A stretch of 64,000 nt of DNA from AP-15 sp963790875 (GCA_963790875.1 CAWBQT010000016.1:496001-560000); one strand, 5' to 3'; shown: positions 1-9,209, counted from the stretch's first letter. Notes: generated by a model from the letters alone, not told the origin. Numbers and translations are program-made.

Positions 1-404
1 CGCAGGATGCTGCGTCCGAGCTGATCGGCGCCGTCTGCCTCTCTTTGTTCCTGACCTGGACGATGATGGCGTTGCACCTCGGCGACGTGGTTCGATTGGC
101 CGGGCCGCTGTTGATCATTCTCGCCGCCCAGACGTTGCTGGTTGCCGCCTGGGCGATTTGGGTGACGTTCCCGGCCGTCGGGCGCGATTACGAGAGCGCG
201 ATCATCGCCGGCGCCTTCTGCGGTTTTGCGATGGGGGCGACGGCCACCGCGATCGCCAACATGCAGGCGCTGACCCGTCGTCACGGTCCAGCCCCGCAGG
301 CCTTCGTCGTGGTCCCGGTCGTCGGGGCGTTCTTCATCGATCTGATGAACCTGGCGGTGCTGACGCTCTTTTTGTTGCCGGGGTTCGTCGTCGTCGGCAA
401 ATGA
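1..404 (+). CDS. gltS: Sodium/glutamate symporter, C-terminal part (cut by window start)
   Basis: The reading frame is already open at the left edge and ends at a TGA at 402-404, so only the last roughly 133 residues are present. They form hydrophobic membrane segments with the GltS-like pattern: a glycine/alanine-rich stretch ending in ATATAIANM, then FVVVPVVGAFFIDLMN, which resembles the last transmembrane hairpin of the ESS family. Such proteins import glutamate with sodium across the inner membrane. The N-terminal two thirds lie outside the window, so the start and promoter cannot be judged. The next gene begins 65 bases downstream on the same strand with no visible functional link. Family assignment is from recognised sequence pattern only. 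Confidence 0.8.
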   Translation, partial: QDAASELIGAVCLSLFLTWTMMALHLGDVVRLAGPLLIILAAQTLLVAAWAIWVTFPAVGRDYESAIIAGAFCGFAMGATATAIANMQALTRRHGPAPQAFVVVPVVGAFFIDLMNLAVLTLFLLPGFVVVGK

Positions 405-469
405 GCGCGCTCGCCGCTTGCCGCTACAGCGACATGGTCCATGACAACCCTGGCTAAAGGAAAGTCGGT

Positions 470-1153
470 GTGAGACGACACCTACCTGCATCGCCGCCGG
501 TCATCGTCGCGCCCGGTCGTCGTCGCTATCAGGGGCGAATGGGCTATCCCGACGAGCATGTTGTTCAGGCGAAGGTTACGATCCAGGAGATCGATCCGCC
601 GATATGGCGACAATTGTTGTTGCCGCTCGCCCTCAACCTAGCCGGACTGCACGAAGTCATTCAAGCGGCGTTCGGCTGGACCGACTCGCATCTTCATCAA
701 TTCATTATCGGTGGCCTGATCTACGGTGCCCCGGAATTTGACGAAGACGGTCAGAGTCCGCACGCTACCTTCGAAGCGACCGAGGTGCTGCTGCGTGATT
801 TTGATCTATTTCATGCCGGAAATCTGGAATTCCTCTACGAATACGATTTCGGCGATGACTGGATGCATTTGATCGAATTCGAAACCACCCGACCGATCGA
901 CCCCGAAATCAAGTATCCGATCTGCATCGCCGGCGCCCGCCACGGACCCCCCGAGGATGTCGGCGGTGTTTCCGGCTATGCGCGCTTTCTCGAAGCCTGG
1001 AGCGACCCCGAGCACGAGGAGCACCGCGGCGTCCGAACCTGGGTCGGGCGCCGCTTCAGTCCCGAGAAGTTCGATCTCGACGCCGCCAACAAGGCGATCC
1101 GATCCGCCCTCCGCAAAGCCCGCGGCGGCTACCGCTTCCGCCTCGAACCTTGA
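470..1153 (+). CDS. Plasmid pRiA4b ORF-3 family protein
   Basis: The 227-residue frame contains the signature of the pRiA4b ORF-3-like family: a strand ending in IDPPIWRQLLLP, then LHEVIQAAFGWTDSHLHQF, followed by acidic strands with YEYDFGDDW and a C-terminal GGVSGYARFLEAW region. The family is widespread on plasmids and chromosomes and its biochemical role is unknown. GTG at 470 has a good upstream AAAGGAAAG ribosome site. An ATG at 539 is also possible, has AGGGG just before it, and would trim 23 arginine-rich residues that do not look like the family domain. The gene is monocistronic between gltS and a convergent hydrolase gene. Confidence 0.85.
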   Translation: MRRHLPASPPVIVAPGRRRYQGRMGYPDEHVVQAKVTIQEIDPPIWRQLLLPLALNLAGLHEVIQAAFGWTDSHLHQFIIGGLIYGAPEFDEDGQSPHATFEATEVLLRDFDLFHAGNLEFLYEYDFGDDWMHLIEFETTRPIDPEIKYPICIAGARHGPPEDVGGVSGYARFLEAWSDPEHEEHRGVRTWVGRRFSPEKFDLDAANKAIRSALRKARGGYRFRLEP

Positions 1154-1229
1154 CCAGCTCCAAGGGTGCTGATGGCCCTGGTCAGATCATCCCTGCCGTC
1201 GCGGTCGACCCTGATCGGGGCCGGTCCGC

Positions 1230-2168
1230 TTAGCCGGCGCCTTGCGGGCGGTGGCGTTTGACGGCCTCAGGATTTGTCGAATCGGCGCCCATATAGACGC
1301 CGCGCTCCCATTGGCGCTTCAGCGGGTCGACGACTTTCAGCGACATGCGGCCGATAGGCCCGATCTCGATTTCGACGGTCTCGCCGTCCTGCAACGCGCC
1401 GAGCCCTTCGTGATTGGTGCCGCAGGCGATCAGATCGCCGGTGTTCAAGGTCATCACCGTCGAGGCAAACTCGACCAGTTCCGGCACCCGGTGCTCCATG
1501 TCGTCGGTGTTGTAGTTGTGGCGCAACTGGCCGTCGTTCCAGAACCGCACGACGACGTCGTTCGGCTCGGGGATCTCGTCGGCGGTGGCGATGCACGGCC
1601 CGATCGGCGCGAATGTGTCGAACGATTTGCCGAGCCAGCTGCCGGCCTTCCAGGTGCGCCGGCCTTCGCCGCGGGCAGAGACGTCGATCAGCCCGGTATA
1701 GCCGAACACCGCGCTTTTCCAGTTCGCCTGGCTGACTTTTTTTGCCGGCCCTTTGATGACGAGCGCCAATTCGGCCTCGTGCATGAAGATCCACGGCTCG
1801 GTGAATTCGGGGAGCACGATCGTGTCGCCCGGCCCGACGACCGCCTCCGGGTTTTTCAGGAACATGTTCAGCGGTCGCGCCTCGCGCTGCGCATGCTCCC
1901 AGTAATTGGCGATGCAGCAGAGGATCTTGCCGGGTCGCGGCAAAGGCGGGCGCAGGCGAACCGATGCGAGCGGCAACGCATCGGCTTCCGCGGCCAGCTT
2001 TTCGAGCGTCGGGCGTAGCGCTTCGAACCCGTCGATCAGGTTCTGCATCGTCAGTTGCGGCGTGTAGCCGCGTTCGACGATCCCGGCGAGACTGACGACG
2101 CCGCGCCCGGTCAGCAACCCCGGCGCCGGGTCGCTTTGCCCGGCGGCCTCGAACAGCACCAGTTTCAT
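1230..2168 (-). CDS. Fumarylacetoacetate hydrolase family protein
   Basis: A 312-residue member of the FAH superfamily, which hydrolyses or decarboxylates C-C bonds in small dioxo acids using a divalent metal. Visible landmarks are a short N-terminal lobe, the entry motif KILCCIANYWEHAQ, the metal-ligand segment FMHEAELALVI with two acidic residues, GYTGLIDVSARG, WKAGSWLGKSFDTFAPIGP, and the C-terminal GTNHEGLGALQDGETVEIEI. It is transcribed away from the TauD-VOC-SDR run, leaving a 134-bp divergent intergenic region that probably contains both promoters. Its neighbours suggest breakdown of an aromatic-derived or keto acid, but the substrate cannot be read from sequence. Confidence 0.9.
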   Translation of the reverse strand: MKLVLFEAAGQSDPAPGLLTGRGVVSLAGIVERGYTPQLTMQNLIDGFEALRPTLEKLAAEADALPLASVRLRPPLPRPGKILCCIANYWEHAQREARPLNMFLKNPEAVVGPGDTIVLPEFTEPWIFMHEAELALVIKGPAKKVSQANWKSAVFGYTGLIDVSARGEGRRTWKAGSWLGKSFDTFAPIGPCIATADEIPEPNDVVVRFWNDGQLRHNYNTDDMEHRVPELVEFASTVMTLNTGDLIACGTNHEGLGALQDGETVEIEIGPIGRMSLKVVDPLKRQWERGVYMGADSTNPEAVKRHRPQGAG

Positions 2169-2302
2169 GATCTCCTCCCCGGTCCTGTCGCAAGATTAGC
2201 GGGTCCGGCGCATAGCAACCATCGTCAATCTCGGTGTTGACCGCATTGCAGCGGCGGTCGAACCTGCCCCCCGCGGTGGTGTCACGGGGGTGGAAGAGAG
2301 CG

Positions 2303-3151
2303 ATGGAAATTCGCCGCATGGGCCCGCAGATCGGCGTCGAAGTCACCGGGGTCGACGTAAATCGGCTCGACGAAGCGAGCTTCGCCCCGGTCTATCGAGC
2401 CTGGCTCGACTACAACGTCATGGTCGTGCGCGACCAGGATCTGACGATCCCCGAATTCCTGCGCTACAGCCGTCGCTTTGGCCCGGTCGTGCCGCATCCG
2501 TCGAAATCGACGCGGCACCCCGAGCATCCCGAGATCACGATGCTCGGCGTCGACAAATTCGACGCCGCCGGCAAATTGCGCGCGGAAATCTATCGCCGCG
2601 GCGCCGAAGGCTGGCATACCGACGGCGCCTACAACGAGGCGCCATTCAAGGCGACGCAGCTTTATGCACGGGCGGTGCCGAGCCGCGGCGGCAACACGCT
2701 CTTTGCCAATGGCTATGCCGCCTACGAGGCACTGCCGCAGCGGCTGAAGGAGCGTCTCGCCGGCGTCGTCGGCGCCTTTGCCTATGCGGGCCGCCGCGGC
2801 AAATCGAAGCTCCTGAACCCGGAGGACCAGGAATGGACGCCGGTGTTCCACCCGATCGTCCGCACCCACCCGGAGACCGGGCGCCAGTCGCTGTATTTCG
2901 ATCCCGGCAAGATCTGCGCCCTCGTCGGCATCGACGAACGGGAAAGCGACGCGCTGATCGCCGAGCTCAAGGAGCGGATGATCGTGGCCGACGCCGAATA
3001 TCACCATGTGTGGCGCAGGGGCGACATCGTGATCTGGGACAACCGCTGCTCCTATCATAAGGCCGCCGGCGACTACCCGCCCGAGGAGGACCGCATCCAC
3101 TGGCGCGTGTCGATCAACGATTACGGCGTCGAAGCGATGGCCGTGGCGTAA
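2303..3151 (+). CDS. TauD/TfdA family Fe(II)/2-oxoglutarate dioxygenase
   Basis: A 282-residue protein of the TauD/TfdA family, whose members oxidise small substrates (taurine, phenoxyacetates and others) with 2-oxoglutarate and iron. The iron-binding HxD is at about H105/D107 (GWHTDGAY), the distal histidine at about H252 (SYHKAA), and the oxoglutarate-binding arginine at about R268 (HWRVSI). ATG 2303 is preferred because GGAAGAGAG lies just upstream; the open frame extends to 2234, but those residues lack family similarity. A VOC gene and an SDR gene follow within 17 and 25 bases, so the three are probably one operon. Substrate unknown. Confidence 0.9.
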   Translation: MEIRRMGPQIGVEVTGVDVNRLDEASFAPVYRAWLDYNVMVVRDQDLTIPEFLRYSRRFGPVVPHPSKSTRHPEHPEITMLGVDKFDAAGKLRAEIYRRGAEGWHTDGAYNEAPFKATQLYARAVPSRGGNTLFANGYAAYEALPQRLKERLAGVVGAFAYAGRRGKSKLLNPEDQEWTPVFHPIVRTHPETGRQSLYFDPGKICALVGIDERESDALIAELKERMIVADAEYHHVWRRGDIVIWDNRCSYHKAAGDYPPEEDRIHWRVSINDYGVEAMAVA

Positions 3152-3167
3152 GCCCGGAACCGGGACC

Positions 3168-3563
3168 GTGGCCTTCGCCGTCAACCGCATCGGCCAGATC
3201 GCATTGGCGGTCGCCGACGTGGACCGGGCCGAGGCGTTCTATCGCGACATCCTCGGCTTGCGGCAACTCTATCGTTACGGCGATCTCAGCTTTTTCGATT
3301 GCTGCGGTGTGCGCCTGCTGCTCGAAAAGGCACATGATCCGAGTAACGCCGGCCGCGGCTCCGCGATCTATTTCGACTGTCACGACATCGCGCTCGCGGT
3401 CGGGGAGCTGACTGGCCGGGGCGTGCGCTTCGCCGCGCCGCCGCACCTGATCGCCAGGATGGACGATCACGATTTGTGGATGGCGTTTTTTGCCGATCCC
3501 GACGGTCATACCCTCGCATTGATGCAGGAAGCGCCGAAAGGATACGTCCCGCCGAGCCCTTGA
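3168..3563 (+). CDS. VOC family (glyoxalase/bleomycin resistance-like) protein
   Basis: A 131-residue single VOC module: IGQIALAVADVDRAEAFYRDILGL at the N-terminus, FDCCGVRLLLEKA, IYFDCHDIALAV, and a C-terminal MAFFADPDGHTLALMQE. The family includes glyoxalases, dioxygenases and isomerases that hold a metal between paired modules; one module of this size would need to dimerise. The start is GTG at 3168; no in-frame ATG precedes the conserved strand. It sits 16 bases after the dioxygenase and 25 before the SDR, arguing for one transcript and a shared pathway. The exact reaction is not predictable. Confidence 0.87.
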   Translation: MAFAVNRIGQIALAVADVDRAEAFYRDILGLRQLYRYGDLSFFDCCGVRLLLEKAHDPSNAGRGSAIYFDCHDIALAVGELTGRGVRFAAPPHLIARMDDHDLWMAFFADPDGHTLALMQEAPKGYVPPSP

Positions 3564-3588
3564 TCGGCGGCGCAGGGAGGAAAAGATC

Positions 3589-4413
3589 ATGCCCCAATCG
3601 GCTCGAGTAGCCCTGATCACCGGCTGCGGCAAGGCAATCGGCATCGGCAACTCGACGGCGCGGGTGCTGGCGGCAAAGGGCGTCGCCGTCGTCGTCTCCG
3701 ACGTGCACCCGACCGGCATCGCCAACGCGTTCAATGCCGCGGGCGACACCGACACGAATTGGGGCGGCGTCGATGCGCTCGTCGAAGACATCGCCAAATC
3801 CGGCGGCACCGCTTCCGCGGTGCTCGGCGACGTCAGCTGCGAGGCCGATGCCAACCGCATGGTCGCCGAGGTGATGGCCCGCCACGGTCGGCTCGACATC
3901 CTCGTCAATAATGCCGGCGCACCGCAAGGCGCCGACCGCAACGAAATCGAGGACGTGCCGGTCGAGGCCTGGGACCTGACGATGGGGGTCAATGCGAAGG
4001 GCGCCTTCCTGATGGCTCGCGCCACGGTGCCGGTGATGCGCCAAGCGCGCTGGGGACGCATTGTCAGCGTGTCGTCGAAGGCGGCGTTCCGGCCGGGCCC
4101 AAAGCGCGCGACCTACGCCGCTTCGAAAGCCGCGATCGTCGGCTTCACCCGATCCCTGGCGTTGGACCTGGCCCCGTTCGGGATCACGGTCAACGCGGTT
4201 TGCCCCGGCCCGATCCGCACCTCGCGCGCGATCAGCACCAACCGCCGCGAATATGGCGACGACCTCGAACTGGGCTTCCGCGAGCGCGCCAAGGCGATCC
4301 CGGTCGGCCGCTTCGGCAACCCCGACGAGGTCGCTTCGATGATCGCCTACCTGGCGTCGGACGAGGCCGGCTTCGTCACCGGCCAGGCGATCGGGGTCGA
4401 TGGCGGCTGGTGA
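3589..4413 (+). CDS. SDR family NAD(P)-dependent oxidoreductase
   Basis: A 274-residue classical short-chain dehydrogenase/reductase. The nucleotide-binding segment is ALITGCGKAIGIGNSTARVL near the N-terminus, followed by the structural NNAG (ILVNNAGAPQG), the serine-bearing VSVSSKAAF and the catalytic YAASKAA. A 20-residue insertion after the second strand (the PTGIANAFNAAG region) is longer than in many SDRs. The end motif FVTGQAIGVDGGW is typical. GGGAGGAAAAG precedes ATG 3589. It is the last gene of the TauD-VOC-SDR operon and probably oxidises or reduces an alcohol/ketone intermediate. Confidence 0.92.
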   Translation: MPQSARVALITGCGKAIGIGNSTARVLAAKGVAVVVSDVHPTGIANAFNAAGDTDTNWGGVDALVEDIAKSGGTASAVLGDVSCEADANRMVAEVMARHGRLDILVNNAGAPQGADRNEIEDVPVEAWDLTMGVNAKGAFLMARATVPVMRQARWGRIVSVSSKAAFRPGPKRATYAASKAAIVGFTRSLALDLAPFGITVNAVCPGPIRTSRAISTNRREYGDDLELGFRERAKAIPVGRFGNPDEVASMIAYLASDEAGFVTGQAIGVDGGW

Positions 4414-4615
4414 CGGCCGATCGCAACCTCGATCGATGACGTGAGGTGGACCCGAGGAATAATTTTTCCGGCGAGCCTCGTTACCCGGATAGCAGCGGAC
4501 CAGATATCACTCGCGGAGCGAATTGCGGCGAGGAGGGGGCGGCATTAACCTTCCGCAAGCACTAGCCGCGCTATCCTGAGGAGGGGTGGGCGCAGGCCGA
4601 GAGCCGGAGGGCATC

Positions 4616-6169
4616 ATGAGCGATGCGCGCACCGCGAGGGCGGCGCGGCGGACTGCGATCGGCGCGGCCGCGGCCGTTTTCGCCATCCCGTGGATCGTCG
4701 TCGGCTGCACGCGGGCTGGCAATGGCTTTGCCGGCGGTGGGGCGGGTGGCGTGGCAGTGCCGAGCTTTGCGCCGCTCGTGCAGGAAGTATTGCCGGCCGT
4801 CGTCAACGTCGCCGCGGTCGAGCACCCGAACAAGACGGCGGGGGGCTTCGAGGCGACCCCAACGGTCGAGCGCGCGCGGGCCGAGACCGCCGGCTCGGCC
4901 TTGTCGTCCTCGGCGCTTGGCCAGGCGCTGCGCCAGTTCCTCGAACAACAGCGCCGGGATGAATCGAAGCTCCCCGGTCTGGCGCTAGGCTCGGGGTTTG
5001 TCATCGATCCGCGCGGCTATATCGTCACCGACGATCACGTGCTCGAAGACGCTGCCGCGATCACCGTCACCTTTCACGACGGCACGCAGCATTCGGCGCG
5101 AATCGTCGGCCGCGACGCGCTGACCGATCTGGCGTTGCTCAAGATCGACGCGCCGCAGCCGCTGCCTTATGTCCGCTGGGGCGACAGCGACAGCGCCCGC
5201 GTCGGCGATTGGGTATTGGCGATCGGCAACCCCTTCGGCCTCGACGACACGGTTTCGAGCGGCATTATTTCGGCGCGCAGCCGCGACATTCACTCCGGCC
5301 CCTATGACGACTTCCTGCAGATCGACGCGGCGATCAACCGCGGCAATTCCGGTGGACCAACCTTCAACCTCGACGGCGCGGTGATCGGCATCAACACGGC
5401 AATCTATTCGCCGAACGGCGGTTCGGTCGGCATCGGTTTTGCGATTCCGGCCAATCTTGCCCGTCCGGTCGTCGAACAATTGGAGGCGAATGGCAGGGTA
5501 GAGCGCGGCTGGCTCGGCATCGAAATCCAGCCGATGTCGCCGGAAATGGCCCGGAGCTTTGGGCTGGCGAACGCAACCGGTGCGCTCGTCGCCGGGGTCA
5601 GCGGCGGCGGCCCCGCCGCACGTGCCGGGTTCGAGCAGGGCGACGTGATCCTCTCGGTCAACGGTCACGACATCGAGCGAATGCGCGATCTGCCCTTCGC
5701 GGTCGCCGCAATGCCGGTGGGCCAGTCGGTCGAGGTGGCGATCTGGCGGCAGAACCGTAGGATCGTCCTGCGAGCGGTGATCGAGGAGATGCCGGCAAGC
5801 CCGGAAAAGACGGCCTTCGACCGGAACGCGGGTGAAGCGCCGCATGCGGCATCGGCGACCGCCGGGCTGAAACTCGCGGCGCTGACGCCGCGCCGGCGCA
5901 GCAGCCTGCGGATCGGGGCCGGCGTCAGCGGCGTGGTCGTCACCGCGATCGGTGAAGACAGTCCATTTGCCGGTACGGATCTGCTGCCCGGCGATGTGAT
6001 CCAATCGATCAACCGCCAATCGGTCGTCTCGCCGGCCGACGCGTTGGCCGAACTCGAGCGTGCCGCCGCCGCCGGCGGCAAGAATGTGCTGCTGCTGATC
6101 AATCGCCGCGGCAGCAGCCATTTCCTGGCGATGTCCTTCGCCGAGGGTGTGCCGAAGGGCAATAGTTGA
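4616..6169 (+). CDS. Do-like (DegP/HtrA) serine endopeptidase with two PDZ domains
   Basis: An envelope quality-control protease. From ATG 4616 (GGAGG 5 bases upstream) the N-terminus has arginines, a hydrophobic stretch and VVGC, which fits a lipoprotein signal, so the enzyme may be lipid-anchored rather than soluble. The trypsin-like domain shows the triad histidine in TDDHVLED, aspartate in DALTDLALLKID, and serine in INRGNSGGP. A first PDZ domain follows (WLGIEIQPMSPEMA to GDVILSVNGHDIE) and a second, divergent one near the end (PGDVIQSINRQSV). Length of about 517 residues is normal for DegP/DegQ. An earlier GTG at 4586 is less likely. Confidence 0.92.
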   Translation: MSDARTARAARRTAIGAAAAVFAIPWIVVGCTRAGNGFAGGGAGGVAVPSFAPLVQEVLPAVVNVAAVEHPNKTAGGFEATPTVERARAETAGSALSSSALGQALRQFLEQQRRDESKLPGLALGSGFVIDPRGYIVTDDHVLEDAAAITVTFHDGTQHSARIVGRDALTDLALLKIDAPQPLPYVRWGDSDSARVGDWVLAIGNPFGLDDTVSSGIISARSRDIHSGPYDDFLQIDAAINRGNSGGPTFNLDGAVIGINTAIYSPNGGSVGIGFAIPANLARPVVEQLEANGRVERGWLGIEIQPMSPEMARSFGLANATGALVAGVSGGGPAARAGFEQGDVILSVNGHDIERMRDLPFAVAAMPVGQSVEVAIWRQNRRIVLRAVIEEMPASPEKTAFDRNAGEAPHAASATAGLKLAALTPRRRSSLRIGAGVSGVVVTAIGEDSPFAGTDLLPGDVIQSINRQSVVSPADALAELERAAAAGGKNVLLLINRRGSSHFLAMSFAEGVPKGNS

Positions 6170-6266
6170 GGTTTCGCCGATCGGCGGTTGGACCCGTCGC
6201 GGGTCCTTTGGCGCCGCTCCGATGCGCGGGGTGAAGGGCCTCAGCTCTGGGGCGTCGCCGGAGCGG

Positions 6267-7691
6267 TCAGTTCTTCACGAAGACGCCAAGCCGATTGACC
6301 CCGTCGAATGCCGCCACCTTGTAGCATTCGGCAAGAGTAGGGTAATTGAATACCGTATCGACGAAATAGTCGATCTTGCCGCCAAACGACAACACCGCCT
6401 GGCCGATGTGGATCAGCTCGCTCGCACCCTCGCCAATGATGTGGACGCCGAGCAGCTCTCGGGTCTCGCTATGAAAGATCAGCTTCAAGAGGCCGGTCAC
6501 GTCGCCGACGATCTGGCCGCGGGCGATTTCCTTATACCGCGCCTTGCCGATTTCGTAAGGAATCGACGCTTCGGTCAGTTCCTCTTCGGTCTTGCCGACC
6601 ATCGAGATTTCCGGGACGGCGTAAATGCCGTAAGGAAAACGCTCGGGTGAGCTCTTCGCCTTGACCCCGAAAGCGTGGCAGACGGCAAGGCGGCCCTGCT
6701 CCATCGACGTCGACGCAAGCGCCGGGAAGCCGATGATGTCGCCGACGGCATAGATGTCGGGCACCTGGGTCCGGTAGTTGCCGTCGACGACCAACCGGCC
6801 GCGATTGTCCGGCTGGAGACCGGCGCAGGCCAGGTTGAGCGACGCCGTGGCACCGGTCCGGCCGACCGAATAGAGCGCCTTCTCGGCAATGATCGTCTTG
6901 CCACTGTCGAGCAGCAGACGGACGCGTGGTCCTTGCTCGCTGTCGACCACCTCCAATTTGCCGACGCTCTCGTTGAGCCGCAACGTCGCTCGGTGGTCGC
7001 GCAGATGGTGGCAGAGCGTATCGGCGATTTCCCCGTCGATGAACGGCAGCAGCCGCTCTCGCTTGTCGATCAACGTAACCCGCACGCCGAGTGCCGCGAA
7101 GATGCTGGCATATTCGAGGCCGATCACGCCGGCGCCGACGACCGCCAGGGTGCGTGGCAGCCGGTCGAGGTTAAGGATGTCGTCGCTGGTGAAGATCCGG
7201 GTCCCGTCGAACGGGATATGCGCATCGCGCGTCGTCTCGGTTCCGACGGCGATCACGATCTTTCTGGCTCTGACCGTGCGCGAATGGCCGCCGGCCACAT
7301 ACTCGAGATGCACGCTGTCCGGCGCGGCGAAGCTCGCGGCGGCGCAAATGACTTCGACGTCGTTGCGCATCAGCTGGTGGCGCATGACGTCGATCTCGTT
7401 CTGCACCACCCGGTTGGTCCGCACCAGGAGATCCTGCATCGTGATGTGTTCTTTGACGGTATAGGAGGCGCCGTAGAATTCGTGACCGCGATATCCGGAT
7501 AGGTCGAGCACCGCCTCGCGCAGGGTCTTGGACGGGATCGTTCCGAGATTGACGCAATAACCGCCGAGAACCGCTTTGCGCTCGACGATTGCTACAGTCT
7601 TGTCGAGCTTGGCGCCCTGGATCGCGGCGCGCTGACCGGCCGGTCCCGAGCCGATCACTAAAAGGTCATAGTCGAATCCGTTTGCTGACAT
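6267..7691 (-). CDS. sthA: Soluble (Si-specific) NAD(P)+ transhydrogenase
   Basis: A 474-residue flavoprotein of the pyridine nucleotide-disulfide reductase superfamily. It has the FAD motif LLVIGSGPAGQRAAI, an altered redox-site segment GGYCVNLGTIPSKT, the NAD motif VVGAGVIGLEYASIFAALG, and the dimerisation domain with FNYPTLAECYKVAA. Retaining only the first cysteine, with Thr replacing the second and followed by IPSK, is the hallmark of SthA, which moves hydride between NADPH and NAD+ rather than reducing a disulfide. The gene stands alone between a convergent protease gene and a same-strand amidohydrolase gene 150 bases upstream. Confidence 0.92.
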   Translation of the reverse strand: MSANGFDYDLLVIGSGPAGQRAAIQGAKLDKTVAIVERKAVLGGYCVNLGTIPSKTLREAVLDLSGYRGHEFYGASYTVKEHITMQDLLVRTNRVVQNEIDVMRHQLMRNDVEVICAAASFAAPDSVHLEYVAGGHSRTVRARKIVIAVGTETTRDAHIPFDGTRIFTSDDILNLDRLPRTLAVVGAGVIGLEYASIFAALGVRVTLIDKRERLLPFIDGEIADTLCHHLRDHRATLRLNESVGKLEVVDSEQGPRVRLLLDSGKTIIAEKALYSVGRTGATASLNLACAGLQPDNRGRLVVDGNYRTQVPDIYAVGDIIGFPALASTSMEQGRLAVCHAFGVKAKSSPERFPYGIYAVPEISMVGKTEEELTEASIPYEIGKARYKEIARGQIVGDVTGLLKLIFHSETRELLGVHIIGEGASELIHIGQAVLSFGGKIDYFVDTVFNYPTLAECYKVAAFDGVNRLGVFVKN

Positions 7692-7764
7692 TTGTTTCGC
7701 CCCTGCTGCACCGACCTGAGCGTCGCTGCCCGCAGCAGCATGCAGCGCCGGTACTACAACATCG

Positions 7765-7803
7765 TGAATGCACGCGTCGTGATCATGAATGCACGCATCG
7801 TGC
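7765..7803. repeat. Tandem 18-bp direct repeat upstream of sthA
   Basis: Two near-identical copies of TGAATGCACGC[G/A]TCGTG begin 21 bases apart (7765 and 7786), in the gap between sthA and the upstream amidohydrolase gene, both transcribed leftward. Two helical turns of spacing would suit paired binding of a regulator on one DNA face, but it may simply be a local duplication. No regulator gene lies next to it. Confidence 0.4.
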
Positions 7804-7841
7804 CGGGTTCGCCGACGGTCGACGCGGCAGGAGCGAGTTTC

Positions 7842-9209
7842 TTATTCGGCGGCGGCGAGATGCGGCGGCCGGCCGCGCAACTCGGCGACCCGCGCGCGGG
7901 TATAGAGATCGGTCCAATTGGACAGAGCAAAGTCGGTCACCCGGCGCGGGTCGTAATCGCGATCGGCAATCCGAATCTCCTTGCCGCCGATATAGACGGC
8001 ACGGATCCGGCTTCTGTCCTGCAGGACGGCGATATTGGCGAGCGGCGAGGCATCCAACACCACAAAATCGGCAGCCCGGCCCGGCTCGAGCGCGCCGATC
8101 TGGTCGCCGCCGGTCATGAAGCGGGCATTGACCTCGGTCGCCGCCCGCAAGGCCGCGGCCGGGGTAAAGCCGAGATCCGCGACGAATAATTCGAGCTCGC
8201 GAGCATGCCATTCGCCGTAAGGGGTGACGGCGAAACCGGTGTCCGTGCCGGTCATCATCGGCACGCCCGCGGCGCGCGCTTTTTTCCAATTGGCGCAACC
8301 GATCGCGTATTCCCGCTGAGCGGCGGCAGGCCGGCCTCTCTGCCCGGCGGGCTCGTGCGGCTGGGTGAATTCGATGACGTTCTTCGGCTGGGTCATCGTC
8401 GGGCAGAGCGCGCTGCCGGTCTCCAGCATCGCGACGATGCATTCATCGTCGAGATGATTGGCGTGGAAAATCAGATCGATGCCGCTGCGCGCCGCATAGA
8501 GTGTCGCTTCGCGGCCGCGGGCATGCGCCACCGCCTTTTTCCCGAGACGATGGATTTCGCGGGTGATGATTTCGATTTCGTCTTGGTTGAAGGCCGCAAC
8601 GAGCGAGCCGTCGGCGCGCCGCTCGATGCCGTCGAGTGCGATCTTGACGCAGTCGACCCCGTTCTTGACCTGGCGGCGCACTTCCTCGATTGCCTCGGCG
8701 GCCGTCGTCACCAGCTTGCCGATCGAGGTGTCCGGAGCCCCGATCCAGGTCGGATACCAGTCGGTAAGGCCCTGGTGGGTCGTCAGATACGGCCCCGCCG
8801 CCATGACCCGCGGGCCGTCGAAGAGGCCGGCCCGGATCGCGTTCCTGATCGACAGGCTGATCTGCCCGGCATCGCCGGGCGAGCAGATCGCCGTGAAGCC
8901 GTTCGCGGCGACTTTCTGCGCGAAGAACATGCCGCGCAAGGCGCGGAATTCGAGCGGACTGTAGAGGTCGATGTCCTCCTCGCTCTTGGCGTTGCCATAG
9001 GCGAGATGGGTGTGCACATCGATGAGCCCGGGCATCACGAACATGCCCGAACAGTCGAGCAGCCGATCGCCTCGGCCGCGCCGCGGCGCGCCGGCATCCG
9101 GCCCGACATAGTCGATCACGCCGCGCTCGTCGAAAACCAACGTCTCGCCGGTGCGGGCTTCGTCCTCCTGTCCGGTGAACAATTGATCGCAACGGACAAA
9201 AGTCTTCAT
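7842..9209 (-). CDS. Amidohydrolase family protein (imidazolonepropionase-like)
   Basis: A 455-residue metal-dependent amidohydrolase. The HxH pair is in MPGLIDVHTHLAYG, the carboxylated-lysine position is likely in VDCVKIALDG, later metal histidines are in KAVAHARG and IFHANHLDD, and the catalytic aspartate in MMTGTDTGFA. The final EPGRAADFVVLDASPL closes the small beta-sandwich domain. The set resembles prolidase/imidazolonepropionase-type enzymes acting on cyclic amides or peptides. It is divergent from an enolase-superfamily gene with only 90 bases between the starts, hinting at a shared catabolic pathway. Substrate unknown. Confidence 0.9.
   Translation of the reverse strand: MKTFVRCDQLFTGQEDEARTGETLVFDERGVIDYVGPDAGAPRRGRGDRLLDCSGMFVMPGLIDVHTHLAYGNAKSEEDIDLYSPLEFRALRGMFFAQKVAANGFTAICSPGDAGQISLSIRNAIRAGLFDGPRVMAAGPYLTTHQGLTDWYPTWIGAPDTSIGKLVTTAAEAIEEVRRQVKNGVDCVKIALDGIERRADGSLVAAFNQDEIEIITREIHRLGKKAVAHARGREATLYAARSGIDLIFHANHLDDECIVAMLETGSALCPTMTQPKNVIEFTQPHEPAGQRGRPAAAQREYAIGCANWKKARAAGVPMMTGTDTGFAVTPYGEWHARELELFVADLGFTPAAALRAATEVNARFMTGGDQIGALEPGRAADFVVLDASPLANIAVLQDRSRIRAVYIGGKEIRIADRDYDPRRVTDFALSNWTDLYTRARVAELRGRPPHLAAAE

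Noticed and set aside
1242..2018. Long plus-strand frame opposite the FAH-family gene
   Set aside because: Arginine/histidine/aspartate-rich translation without motifs; it is the antisense shadow of a well-supported gene in high-GC DNA.
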